NCBI GenBank assembly: GCA_002778705.1
Contig: PFAM01000013.1
Coordinates: 65,077-102,792, forward strand
Source of the DNA: Candidatus Falkowbacteria bacterium CG10_big_fil_rev_8_21_14_0_10_37_14
GTDB lineage: Bacteria; Patescibacteriota; Patescibacteriia; Patescibacteriales; Patescibacteriaceae
Direction of reading: 5' to 3'
Length of the DNA stretch: 37,716 nt
The translations under genes and the position numbers were made by a program. Numbering within the stretch: the stretch's first letter is position 1; the number at the start of each line of letters is the position of its first letter. Under the pieces are notes generated by a model, which saw only the letters and a program-made list of their open reading frames with translations, ran no database searches and was not told the DNA's origin. This document shows, piece by piece, positions 8,048 to 14,998 of this stretch.

Positions 8048-8902
8048 ATGATTATGTATTTAATTGATACACATTGTCATCTTAATTTGCCTAATTACCA
8101 GTTAGATGCGGATACGGTAATTCGTCGAGCTCAAGATAATCAAATAGGAATGATTGTGGTGGGTACGGACTATAAAAGTTCTAGACGAGCTTTAGATTTG
8201 GTGAATCGTTTTGAAAATGGAGTGTACGCAGCTATTGGTTTGCACCCAGGAGAACTAGAAGATCATGAAGAAGAATATGGTGGTCAAAAAATCATGATAT
8301 CTGGTGAAAAATATAATTCAGAGAGTTATCAATTATTAGCTAAGTTCCCAAAAGTGGTAGCGATTGGAGAAATTGGACTGGATTATTTTCAGCGTTCACT
8401 AGACTATGAATTACGAGAAGAGGTTAAGCAAAGACAAAGAAAAGTACTAGAAGCTCAATTAGAATTAGCCGTAGTGGCTGATTTACCGATAATTTTGCAT
8501 TGTCGCCAAGCTCATGAGGATTTACTTAAAATGCTGGCTAGTTTTAAGAAAAAATTTAGAGATGCTTTACCTGAAGATCGACCTTGGGGAGTGGTGCATT
8601 GTTTTTCTGGTGATGAAACCTTAGCTTGGCAATATTTTAATCTAGGTTTGGTTATTTCGTTTACGGGGCTTATTACTTTTAGCCAGCAGTGGGATATATT
8701 AATTCGAAAGATGCCTTTAGAGAAATTGTTATTGGAAACAGATTCACCGTTTTTAACTCCAGAGCCGTATCGTGGTAAACGCAATGAACCGATTTTAGTA
8801 AAACAGGTAGCTGAAAGAATAGCTTTAATTAAAGGAGTGCCTGTTGACAGAATTGCTGAGGTTACTACGGCTAATGCTCGACAATTATTTAAAATAATTT
8901 GA
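8048..8902 (+). CDS. tatD: TatD-family metal-dependent hydrolase (DNase)
   Basis: TatD proteins are TIM-barrel metallo-hydrolases, several with 3'-5' exonuclease activity on DNA. This ~284-residue protein opens with the metal site D-T-H9-C-H11. It continues with GLHPGE, the GEIGLDY strand carrying the metal-ligand Glu, HCRQAHEDLL, VHCFSGD and the final ETDSPFLTPEP. All family motifs are present. The frame stays open to a TTG at 8006, but that start lies inside a hairpin loop. The ATG at 8048 has GGAAG 5 nt upstream and places the first strand at the protein's start, so I prefer it (ATG 8054 is next best). No close partner gene follows. Confidence 0.93.
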   Translation: MIMYLIDTHCHLNLPNYQLDADTVIRRAQDNQIGMIVVGTDYKSSRRALDLVNRFENGVYAAIGLHPGELEDHEEEYGGQKIMISGEKYNSESYQLLAKFPKVVAIGEIGLDYFQRSLDYELREEVKQRQRKVLEAQLELAVVADLPIILHCRQAHEDLLKMLASFKKKFRDALPEDRPWGVVHCFSGDETLAWQYFNLGLVISFTGLITFSQQWDILIRKMPLEKLLLETDSPFLTPEPYRGKRNEPILVKQVAERIALIKGVPVDRIAEVTTANARQLFKII

Positions 8903-8939
8903 TTTTATTTTGAGATTTTTCTTGTTATGTTTGGTAAAC

Positions 8940-8968
8940 TTTACGAGTGAGTCATTTGGTGATATATT
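8940..8968 (+). promoter_or_regulatory. Promoter giving a probable leaderless mRNA
   Basis: TTTACG at 8940-8945, a 17-nt spacer and TATATT at 8963-8968. The ATG of the next gene at 8975 lies 7 nt after the -10 box, where transcription should start, so the mRNA may begin at the start codon. The -35 is weak. Confidence 0.5.
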
Positions 8969-8974
8969 AGAGAT

Positions 8975-9910
8975 ATGAAACAAAATATTGGTAATAAAAT
9001 ATTATTAAGTCTGATAATCGGTTTAACCGTTAGCTTATTTTTTTGTTTATCGCCTGAGGCTCAAGCACTGACTCCGAGAAGATGTTCAGATCCTGAGGCA
9101 CCTTGGAACATTGCCGAAGGAATTATGCCCAATGCCTTTCGATGTCGTAATGATGTTTCTTCTGATGATCGTGAAGATTTATTAATATTTACTTTTATTA
9201 TTCCAGGCAAATTTACTTGTGCGGGTGATCAGAACTGCACTAAGGGTCGATTTTGTAATTGTGTACGCATAGATGATTGTACAACATTGTATGGAAGTCA
9301 GAATTATAGGTGCGTGGATTTTAATAGGGGTGAATTGAGAAGGGCTGATTATGATTGTAAACCTTATCATTGCCACGGCAAGAATAATATTGTTTGTTGT
9401 AGGTTAAAAGCATTAAATGAAGCTCCGTCTTTGCCTGCAATACTTGACGAGCCAGACGTATCAGATTTGCCTACAATACCTGACGAGCCAGCCTTACCAG
9501 ATACTAATCCAACTTTAGTACCAAACTTTTCTTTGACTGGTTGTTGTCAGCAAATTGTGCCACCACTGGATTTAGCAGTTTATGATTATGGTGTTAATCA
9601 TCTAGTGCAAGTGGCTATCAATGTTTATAAGTGTATTTTATGTATTATCGGGTCTTTAATGTTGTTAATGATAGTACTTGGGGGCGCTATTATGATTTTA
9701 GCGGTTGGTAATAAAACACGGATTGAGGCTGGTAAAAAAATGATTATAGCCGCTGTCATTGGAGGTTTTGTGGTGGTGGCAAGTGTTTTAATTGTCAATT
9801 TCTTCATTAAGTCTTTGGGTGCTAAAGTGGAAGATGAAAATTTAAAAATTAATATTAGGTCAACGGAAATGCGGATGGTTTCAAAAGACTTAAAGGGAGT
9901 CTATAATTGA
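8975..9910 (+). CDS. Exported Cys-rich protein with a T4SS-pilin-like membrane pair
   Basis: A 311-residue protein in three parts. Residues 1-31 form a signal peptide ending PEAQA. Residues about 35-140 are an ectodomain with twelve cysteines, including clusters such as FCNC and VCC. A Pro/Asp-rich linker (about 150-182) repeats P-x-x-x-DEP-type units. The C-terminal part has two membrane helices (about 220-246 and 255-279) joined by a short basic loop, GNKTRIEAGKK. That two-helix pattern matches the T4SS_pilin/VirB2-like small proteins common in CPR bacteria, which normally lack a large ectodomain. The C-terminal 30 residues are charged. I infer a membrane-anchored surface or pilus-like subunit held by disulfides. 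A hairpin terminator follows, so it is probably a single-gene unit. Confidence 0.75.
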   Translation: MKQNIGNKILLSLIIGLTVSLFFCLSPEAQALTPRRCSDPEAPWNIAEGIMPNAFRCRNDVSSDDREDLLIFTFIIPGKFTCAGDQNCTKGRFCNCVRIDDCTTLYGSQNYRCVDFNRGELRRADYDCKPYHCHGKNNIVCCRLKALNEAPSLPAILDEPDVSDLPTIPDEPALPDTNPTLVPNFSLTGCCQQIVPPLDLAVYDYGVNHLVQVAINVYKCILCIIGSLMLLMIVLGGAIMILAVGNKTRIEAGKKMIIAAVIGGFVVVASVLIVNFFIKSLGAKVEDENLKINIRSTEMRMVSKDLKGVYN

Positions 9911-9946
9911 CTAAAACTAAGTAATTTGTTATAGTGTTCAAAGATT

Positions 9947-9976
9947 AAAGCGGGATCATATTCTCGCTTTTGCTTT
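9947..9976 (+). terminator. Rho-independent-type terminator before lepA
   Basis: AAAGCGGGA (9947-9955) pairs over 9 bp, with one G-T, with TCTCGCTTT (9962-9970) around a 6-nt loop. A short TGCTTT tail follows. It ends the 8975 unit just upstream of lepA. Confidence 0.7.
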
Positions 9977-9983
9977 CAATAAT

Positions 9984-11774
9984 ATGGATAAAATACGCAA
10001 TTTTTGCATTATTGCTCATGTTGATCACGGTAAATCTACTTTGGCTGACCGACTTTTAGAGTTTACTGATACTATTGATCCGCGTAAAATGAAAAATCAG
10101 ATTTTAGATAGAATGGATCTAGAACGAGAGCGGGGTATCACTATTAAATTGACACCGGTGACTATGCGCTATCAGGGCTATACTTTGAATTTGATTGATA
10201 CCCCTGGGCATGTAGATTTTTCTTATGAAGTATCACGCAGTCTAGCGGCTGTAGAGGGGGCGGTGCTTTTAGTTGATGCTACGCAGGGTATTCAAGCACA
10301 AACTTTAGCTAATTTGTATCTAGCTATTGAGCAAGATTTAACTATTATTCCAGTGATTAATAAAATTGATTTACCGGCAGCTGATACAGAAAAAGTTAAA
10401 CAAGAAATTTTAAAATTATTGGGTTGTGCTGAATCAGAGATTATTTTAGCATCTGGTAAAACTGGAGCGGGAGTGGAAGAGATTTTGGCTTCAGTGATTG
10501 CTAATGTGCCAGAGCCAAAAGGACAAGTAGAAGCACCAACGCGTGCTTTAATTTTTGATTCTAATTATGATGAATATCGTGGAGTGGTAGCTTATATTAG
10601 AATAGTAGATGGACAATTAAAAAAAGGTGATAAAATAAGATTGTTGACTAACGGGACTAAGAGCGAGTGTTTAGATATTGGTATTTTTAATCCTGACTAT
10701 CAATCAACTGGGTCTTTGGCTTGTGGACAAATTGGGTATATTGTTACAGGTTTTAAAGATGTTAGTGAGTCTAGGGTTGGTGACACTATAGCGTTACAAA
10801 ACAATAAAGAAAATATAGACTTGCAACCATTGCATGGTTATGCTGACGTGCGACCAATGGTGTTTGCTGGCATCTTCCCTAAAGAGGGCGATGATTTCGC
10901 GGAGCTTAGAGAAGCTATCGCTAGACTAAAATTAAATGATGCCGCTTTAATATATGAGCCAGAACAATCTTATGCTTTAGGCTTTGGTTTTCGTTGTGGA
11001 TTTTTAGGGCTTTTGCATTTAGAAATTTTTCAAGAACGATTAAGACGTGAATATAATTTAGATTTAATCGTGACAATCCCAAGTGTAGCTTATCAAGTTT
11101 ACACTAAAAATATTCAAGGGGTTCAAATTATCAGAGGTCCACAAAAACTACCAGATCCTTCAATGATAGACAGGATTGAAGAACCTTGGGTAAAGATGGA
11201 TGTAATTACACCTAAGGAATATATTGGTGGAGTAATGAGTTTAATTCAAGAGAAGCGAGGTTTATATAAAAATACTGAATATATTGATATTGCTCGAGTT
11301 ATTTTACATTATGATATTCCGATGTATAGCGTCTTAACCGATTTTTATGATAAAATAAAATCAGTGACTTCGGGTTATGCTTCTATTAATTATGAATTTT
11401 CACATTATGCCACGGCTGATGTAGCGAAGATGGATATTTTAGTGGCTGAAGAGATGGTAGAAGCTTTATCGATGTTCGTATATCGTGATGAAGCGCATCG
11501 TCGTGGTAAAGAAATCGTGGAGACTTTAAAAGATAGTTTGCCGAGGCAAATGTTTGTGATAAAATTACAGGCAGTAATTGGTGGATCAATTGTGGCTAGT
11601 GAAAGAATTTCGGCTATGCGCAAAGATGTAACAGCTAAACTGTATGGCGGTGATGTTAGTCGTAAACGAAAATTATTAGAGAAGCAGAAGAAGGGTAAAA
11701 AGAAAATGATGTTGGCTGGTAAAGGTAGCGTGGAAATTCCTTCAGATACTTTTGTTAAACTTTTAAAAAAATAA
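9984..11774 (+). CDS. lepA: Elongation factor 4 (LepA)
   Basis: LepA is a ribosome-associated GTPase related to EF-G, implicated in initiation, subunit assembly and rescue of mispositioned ribosomes. The 596-residue protein is the normal family length. G1 AHVDHGKST lies at 11-19, with the switch RERGITIK, G3 DTPGH at 72-76 and G4 NKID at 126-129. The LepA-specific C-terminal domain ends in a basic stretch with SRKRKLLEKQKKGKKK, then GSVEIPSDTFVKLL. It follows a terminator by 8 nt and overlaps no neighbour. The next small gene begins 2 nt after its stop. Confidence 0.97.
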   Translation: MDKIRNFCIIAHVDHGKSTLADRLLEFTDTIDPRKMKNQILDRMDLERERGITIKLTPVTMRYQGYTLNLIDTPGHVDFSYEVSRSLAAVEGAVLLVDATQGIQAQTLANLYLAIEQDLTIIPVINKIDLPAADTEKVKQEILKLLGCAESEIILASGKTGAGVEEILASVIANVPEPKGQVEAPTRALIFDSNYDEYRGVVAYIRIVDGQLKKGDKIRLLTNGTKSECLDIGIFNPDYQSTGSLACGQIGYIVTGFKDVSESRVGDTIALQNNKENIDLQPLHGYADVRPMVFAGIFPKEGDDFAELREAIARLKLNDAALIYEPEQSYALGFGFRCGFLGLLHLEIFQERLRREYNLDLIVTIPSVAYQVYTKNIQGVQIIRGPQKLPDPSMIDRIEEPWVKMDVITPKEYIGGVMSLIQEKRGLYKNTEYIDIARVILHYDIPMYSVLTDFYDKIKSVTSGYASINYEFSHYATADVAKMDILVAEEMVEALSMFVYRDEAHRRGKEIVETLKDSLPRQMFVIKLQAVIGGSIVASERISAMRKDVTAKLYGGDVSRKRKLLEKQKKGKKKMMLAGKGSVEIPSDTFVKLLKK

Positions 11775-11776
11775 TT

Positions 11777-11890
11777 ATGATGCGTGCTAAAACTCGTAAA
11801 AAATTAGTGAAGCTGATTTGGTCAATTATTGCTATAGGCGTGATAGTTTCCATGGTAATTTCTTTAACTCCGTCCGCTTGGATGCAGTAA
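11777..11890 (+). CDS. 37-residue single-pass membrane peptide, unknown
   Basis: A short frame (ATG at 11777, or the adjacent ATG at 11780; TAA at 11888) fits exactly between the lepA stop and the recJ ATG, with 2-nt gaps on both sides. The product starts MMRAKTRKKLVK, a strongly basic head. One membrane helix follows (about residues 13-30, IWSIIAIGVIVSMVISL), then a short tail ending SAWMQ. A positive head and one helix predict an N-in membrane peptide. Perfect packing between two genes favours it being real. The alternative is that this is a spacer and recJ starts upstream, but the longer recJ frame has no family-like sequence there. Confidence 0.55.
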   Translation: MMRAKTRKKLVKLIWSIIAIGVIVSMVISLTPSAWMQ

Positions 11891-11892
11891 TT

Positions 11893-13632
11893 ATGGAAAT
11901 TACTAAACAATGGCAGGTCGCGAGTTTGATTACTCCGGAAGTTCAAAAAAATTTAAATTCTTATTCTCCACTGGTGGCCCAGTTGTTGTTTAATCGTGGC
12001 ATAGAAAACGAGTCTTTAGCGCGTCGTTTTTTTAGTGCTGATTGGCAGTTGGATGCACATAACCCTTTTAGTTTTAAAGATATGCAATCAGCAGTAGAAA
12101 TGCTTGTTAGACATATTAAAAACGGTGATTTAATTGCGGTGGCTGGGGATTATGATGCAGATGGCGTAACGGCTTCGGCGGTCGTGGCAGAAACCATTAA
12201 AGCTATAAAGGGTAAGGTGGAGGTCTGGATTCCTAGTCGTTTAGGTGAGGGCTATGGGCTATCTAAATTAATTGTGGACCAAGTGATAGAAGCCGGGGCT
12301 AAATTATTAATTACGGTTGATAATGGAGTGCGGGCAGTGACGGAAGTGGCGTATGCCAGAGAAAAAGGTTTGGAAGTGATTGTGACTGATCATCATACCA
12401 GCCCGGAAGGTGAGGCAATACCGGAACCACCATTGATTAATCCGATATTAGAAAGAGATAATTATCCGTTTAAGTATTTGGCTGGAGTGGGCGTGGCGTT
12501 TAAGCTAATGGCCGGGCTTTTAGCTGAATCAACTTTATCTGATGTGCAAAAAGAAAGACTTTTGGGAAAAGTTTTAGATTTAGTGGCCTTAGGTACTGTG
12601 GCAGACTGTGTGTCTTTGACTGGTGAGAATAGATCTTTAGTGAAACGAGGATTATTAGAATTAAACAAGTTAGAACGACCAGGCATTAGAGCTTTGATTG
12701 CTAGAACGCCAATTAAGGGGGTGATTAGCGAATGGCATGTGGGTTGGCAAATAGCTCCACGACTAAATGTTGCGGGTAGAATGGAGCATGCTAATACTGC
12801 TTTAGCTTTATTAATGACTGATAATCAAAAAGAGGCTGACAGTTTGGCGGAAAAAGTTAATAATCAAAACTCACAGAGGCAATCTGAAACAGCACGTATT
12901 GTAGAGTACTGTGAGCAGTATATAGAGACTCATTTAATGAGTGATAAATTATTAATTGTAATCTCGCCTGACTTAGCAACTATTCCAGATACTGATAAAT
13001 GGTTAGAAGGAGTGATTGGTTTAGTGGCGGGGAGACTTTGTGAAAAGTATTCTCGTCCGGTTTTGGTGATTTGCCAAAGTGAGGGGCAAATTAAAGGATC
13101 GGGGCGGAGTATTGAAAGTTTTAATGTGGTTGGTTTTTTGGGAAATTTTCAAGAGTATTTAGTGCGTTTTGGCGGACATAAAATGGCTTGCGGGTTTACT
13201 GTAAAAAATAAAAAAGCTCTGAATGAATTTGTAATTAAAGCTAGAGATTTAGCTAATGAACAAATTGATTTGAAAGATTTGACGCCACGAATTAAAATTG
13301 AGGCTGAGGTTGATTTGGTGGATATTAATAAAGAATTTTTAGACAATTTAGAACGGTTTGCACCTTTTGGACAGGGTAATCCATTGCCACAATTTGTGTC
13401 GCGTGGAGTTCGTTTGGTAGATTTAATATCACTAGGATCTGAAAGCCAACATTGGAAAATGCGTTTTGGATCACTTTGGGCTGTAGCCTGGAGTGGGGCA
13501 AAGCGATGGCCAGAATTGACTTTGGGTCAACAATTGGATATTGTATATACGGCTGAATGGAACGAATTTAACGGTTATAAAAATATTCAACTGAAGATAG
13601 TTGATATTAAAATAAATCAATTAAATACGTAA
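11893..13632 (+). CDS. recJ: Single-stranded-DNA exonuclease RecJ
   Basis: RecJ degrades single-stranded DNA 5'-3' in recombination and mismatch or base-excision repair. Counting from the ATG at 11893 (579 residues), motif I is D86-Y-D88-A-D90-G and motif III is D166-H-H. The APRLNVAGRM motif follows in the middle, and the DHHA1 domain shows GGH at 427-429. A C-terminal OB-like region carries FAPFGQGNP. The open frame extends upstream to 11818, but those residues are the out-of-frame image of the 37-residue gene; the ATG at 11893 gives a family-like N-terminus. rnhA follows after 4 nt, pairing two nucleases. Confidence 0.94.
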   Translation: MEITKQWQVASLITPEVQKNLNSYSPLVAQLLFNRGIENESLARRFFSADWQLDAHNPFSFKDMQSAVEMLVRHIKNGDLIAVAGDYDADGVTASAVVAETIKAIKGKVEVWIPSRLGEGYGLSKLIVDQVIEAGAKLLITVDNGVRAVTEVAYAREKGLEVIVTDHHTSPEGEAIPEPPLINPILERDNYPFKYLAGVGVAFKLMAGLLAESTLSDVQKERLLGKVLDLVALGTVADCVSLTGENRSLVKRGLLELNKLERPGIRALIARTPIKGVISEWHVGWQIAPRLNVAGRMEHANTALALLMTDNQKEADSLAEKVNNQNSQRQSETARIVEYCEQYIETHLMSDKLLIVISPDLATIPDTDKWLEGVIGLVAGRLCEKYSRPVLVICQSEGQIKGSGRSIESFNVVGFLGNFQEYLVRFGGHKMACGFTVKNKKALNEFVIKARDLANEQIDLKDLTPRIKIEAEVDLVDINKEFLDNLERFAPFGQGNPLPQFVSRGVRLVDLISLGSESQHWKMRFGSLWAVAWSGAKRWPELTLGQQLDIVYTAEWNEFNGYKNIQLKIVDIKINQLNT

Positions 13633-13636
13633 AAAC

Positions 13637-14044
13637 ATGGCAAAGTTGATTATACATACTGACGGCGGAGCGAGAGGGAACCCTGGACCAGCTGGTTGTG
13701 GAGCGGTCCTGGTTTGGGAAGGTGGAAAAGAGCCAGTGGTAGAAATTAGCTATTACATGGGGGTAGCTACCAATAATCAAGCGGAATATACGGCGATAGT
13801 TTTAGCTATTGAAAAGGCTAAAGAGTTGGGGGCTACGGAGCTTGATTTTTATTTGGATAGCGAGTTGGCTGTTAAGCAGTTGAACCGGGAATATAAGGTT
13901 AAAAATAAAGAACTTGAAAAATTATTTGTTTTAGTATATAACAAAAGCCAACATTTTAAGAAGGTGACCTTTACTCATATTCGTCGAGAGTTTAATAAGG
14001 AGGCTGATATATTGGCGAATAAGGCAATGGATAAGGGGAGGTAA
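13637..14044 (+). CDS. rnhA: Ribonuclease HI
   Basis: RNase HI cuts the RNA strand of RNA-DNA hybrids. All catalytic residues are visible in the 135-residue protein: D9 in TDGGARGNPGP, E50 in NNQAEYTA, D74 in LDSE and D125 in EADILAN, with H115 in the flexible loop before the last one. It is a compact RNase HI with no N-terminal hybrid-binding domain. It starts 4 nt after recJ, so the two are probably cotranscribed. The stop TAA at 14042-14044 overlaps the first unit of the 9-nt repeat array. Confidence 0.95.
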   Translation: MAKLIIHTDGGARGNPGPAGCGAVLVWEGGKEPVVEISYYMGVATNNQAEYTAIVLAIEKAKELGATELDFYLDSELAVKQLNREYKVKNKELEKLFVLVYNKSQHFKKVTFTHIRREFNKEADILANKAMDKGR

Positions 14045-14150
14045 GTTCATAAAGTTTGTAAAGTTCATCAAATTTGTAAAGTTGAAAAATAAAAATTAGC
14101 ACGGAGTGCTTACTTATTGAACTTTGAGGACTTGATAAACTAGCAACTTT
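14044..14150. repeat. Palindromic array of a 9-nt repeat around a central hairpin
   Basis: The left arm is five tandem 9-mers of the form AGTTYRTAA (14044-14088: AGTTCATAA, AGTTTGTAA, AGTTCATCA, AATTTGTAA, AGTTGAAAA). The right arm (14115-14150) has four degenerate units of the same motif in inverted orientation. Between them AGCAC-GGA-GTGCT (14098-14110) forms a short hairpin. The array lies between rnhA and tRNA-Val. It may act as a bidirectional terminator, a processing signal or a non-autonomous repeat element. Confidence 0.7.
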
Positions 14151-14162
14151 AAAAACTGATTC

Positions 14163-14236
14163 GGATATGTAGCTCAGTTGGTTAGAGCGCACCGTTCACA
14201 TCGGTGAGGTCACAGGTTCGAATCCTGTCATGTCCA
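14163..14236 (+). tRNA. tRNA-Val (anticodon CAC)
   Basis: The cloverleaf is complete. The acceptor stem is GGATATG with CATGTCC (one G-T pair), the D stem GCTC/GAGC, the anticodon stem CACCG/CGGTG and the loop TTCACAT with anticodon CAC. The variable loop is AGGTC, the T arm ACAGG-TTCGAAT-CCTGT and the discriminator A. Anticodon CAC reads GTG valine codons. The 3' CCA is not encoded (CAA follows the discriminator), so it must be added after transcription. Confidence 0.97.
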
Positions 14237-14258
14237 CAAATTGAACTCTTTTTTGTTG

Positions 14259-14484
14259 TTAGAAATCTGTATTAAAAATTGGTCTTGAGTGTTCTTTGCT
14301 AATTTTAATATAGCGTCTTAGTTTGTTTTCTTTTAATTTTGTTTCAGATTTATGAGCTGTTAGATTGTTTTTTAGTGTAGTCTGAATTTTTAACACCAAG
14401 GTTTTTATCAATTAGTCTAAGGTTTTCTAATTCCTAAATCTTTTTTTCTTCGGCCTGGTCTTGAGCTAGGGTTTTCAAAATTGT
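14259..14484 (-). pseudogene. Decayed minus-strand coding fragment
   Basis: The 380-nt gap between the tRNA and the response regulator has no intact gene. On the minus strand, one frame from about 14484 reads LKTLAQDQAEEKKI, a stop, then ELENLRLIDKNLGV. After a frame change near 14370 it reads NNLTAHKSETKLKENKLRR and on to a stop at 14259. The composition is that of a charged helical protein, and the two pieces join with one frameshift and one stop. I read this as a gene remnant of unknown family. It could be chance, since the region is AT-rich. Confidence 0.35.
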
Positions 14485-14563
14485 TTATAAAGCTAAATTA
14501 GATTATTAACGCACCTTAAGTATGATAGCAGAAGCTTAGAAGTACAAGGTATTATTTATTTTA

Positions 14564-14592
14564 TTGCATAGTTTTTCTATTTAGTTTATAAT
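14564..14592 (+). promoter_or_regulatory. Promoter of the pilus/two-component operon
   Basis: TTGCAT at 14564-14569, a 17-nt spacer and consensus TATAAT at 14587-14592. Transcription would start near 14599, 18 nt before the ATG at 14617. Ten further genes follow with gaps of at most 10 nt, so this probably drives the whole 10.6-kb cluster. Confidence 0.7.
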
Positions 14593-14616
14593 ATATAAAC
14601 CCTTTAATAAAATGAT

Positions 14617-14988
14617 ATGGCTGGAGAAAAATACAAGATTTTAATTGCAGAGGATGAAAAACCAATGGCGAGAGCCTTGGAGATGAAACTAAATCATGAA
14701 GGATTTGAAGCTAAGGCTGTTTTTAATGGCGAATTAGCTTTAGAGTCTTTGCTTTCAGAAAAATTTGCTTTAGTTTTGTTAGATTTAATGATGCCAAAGG
14801 TTGATGGTTTCAAGGTTTTAGAAACGATCAATGAAGCAAATTTAGCAGTGCCGGTGATTGTTTTGAGTAATTTAAATCAAGATGAGGATGAACAGAAAGC
14901 TAAAGATTTGGGGGCAAAAGCGTTTTTTGTTAAATCTAATACGCCGATTGCTGAAATTGTAAATTACGTTAAAAAGTTTTTGAGTTAA
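14617..14988 (+). CDS. CheY-like single-domain response regulator
   Basis: A stand-alone receiver domain of 123 residues. The acidic pocket is E12-D13, the phospho-accepting aspartate D56 in LLDLMMP, the switch Ser S84 in VLSN and the conserved lysine K106 in FFVKS. No DNA-binding or enzymatic output domain is attached, so it must act by binding a partner, as CheY-like proteins do. It is the first gene of the pilus operon, 10 nt before pilB (a GGAG lies in the gap). A role in controlling the PilB motor or assembly is inferred from position. The histidine kinase at 22104 is a candidate phosphodonor. Confidence 0.9.
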   Translation: MAGEKYKILIAEDEKPMARALEMKLNHEGFEAKAVFNGELALESLLSEKFALVLLDLMMPKVDGFKVLETINEANLAVPVIVLSNLNQDEDEQKAKDLGAKAFFVKSNTPIAEIVNYVKKFLS

Positions 14989-14998
14989 TGGAGTTAAT

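Noticed and set aside
11818-11892. Upstream extension of recJ by 25 residues
   Set aside because: The extra residues are the out-of-frame reading of the 37-residue membrane gene; the ATG at 11893 gives a family-like start.
14044-14150. CRISPR-like array
   Set aside because: The units are 9 nt with no spacers and there are no cas genes; it is a short tandem and inverted repeat, not CRISPR.
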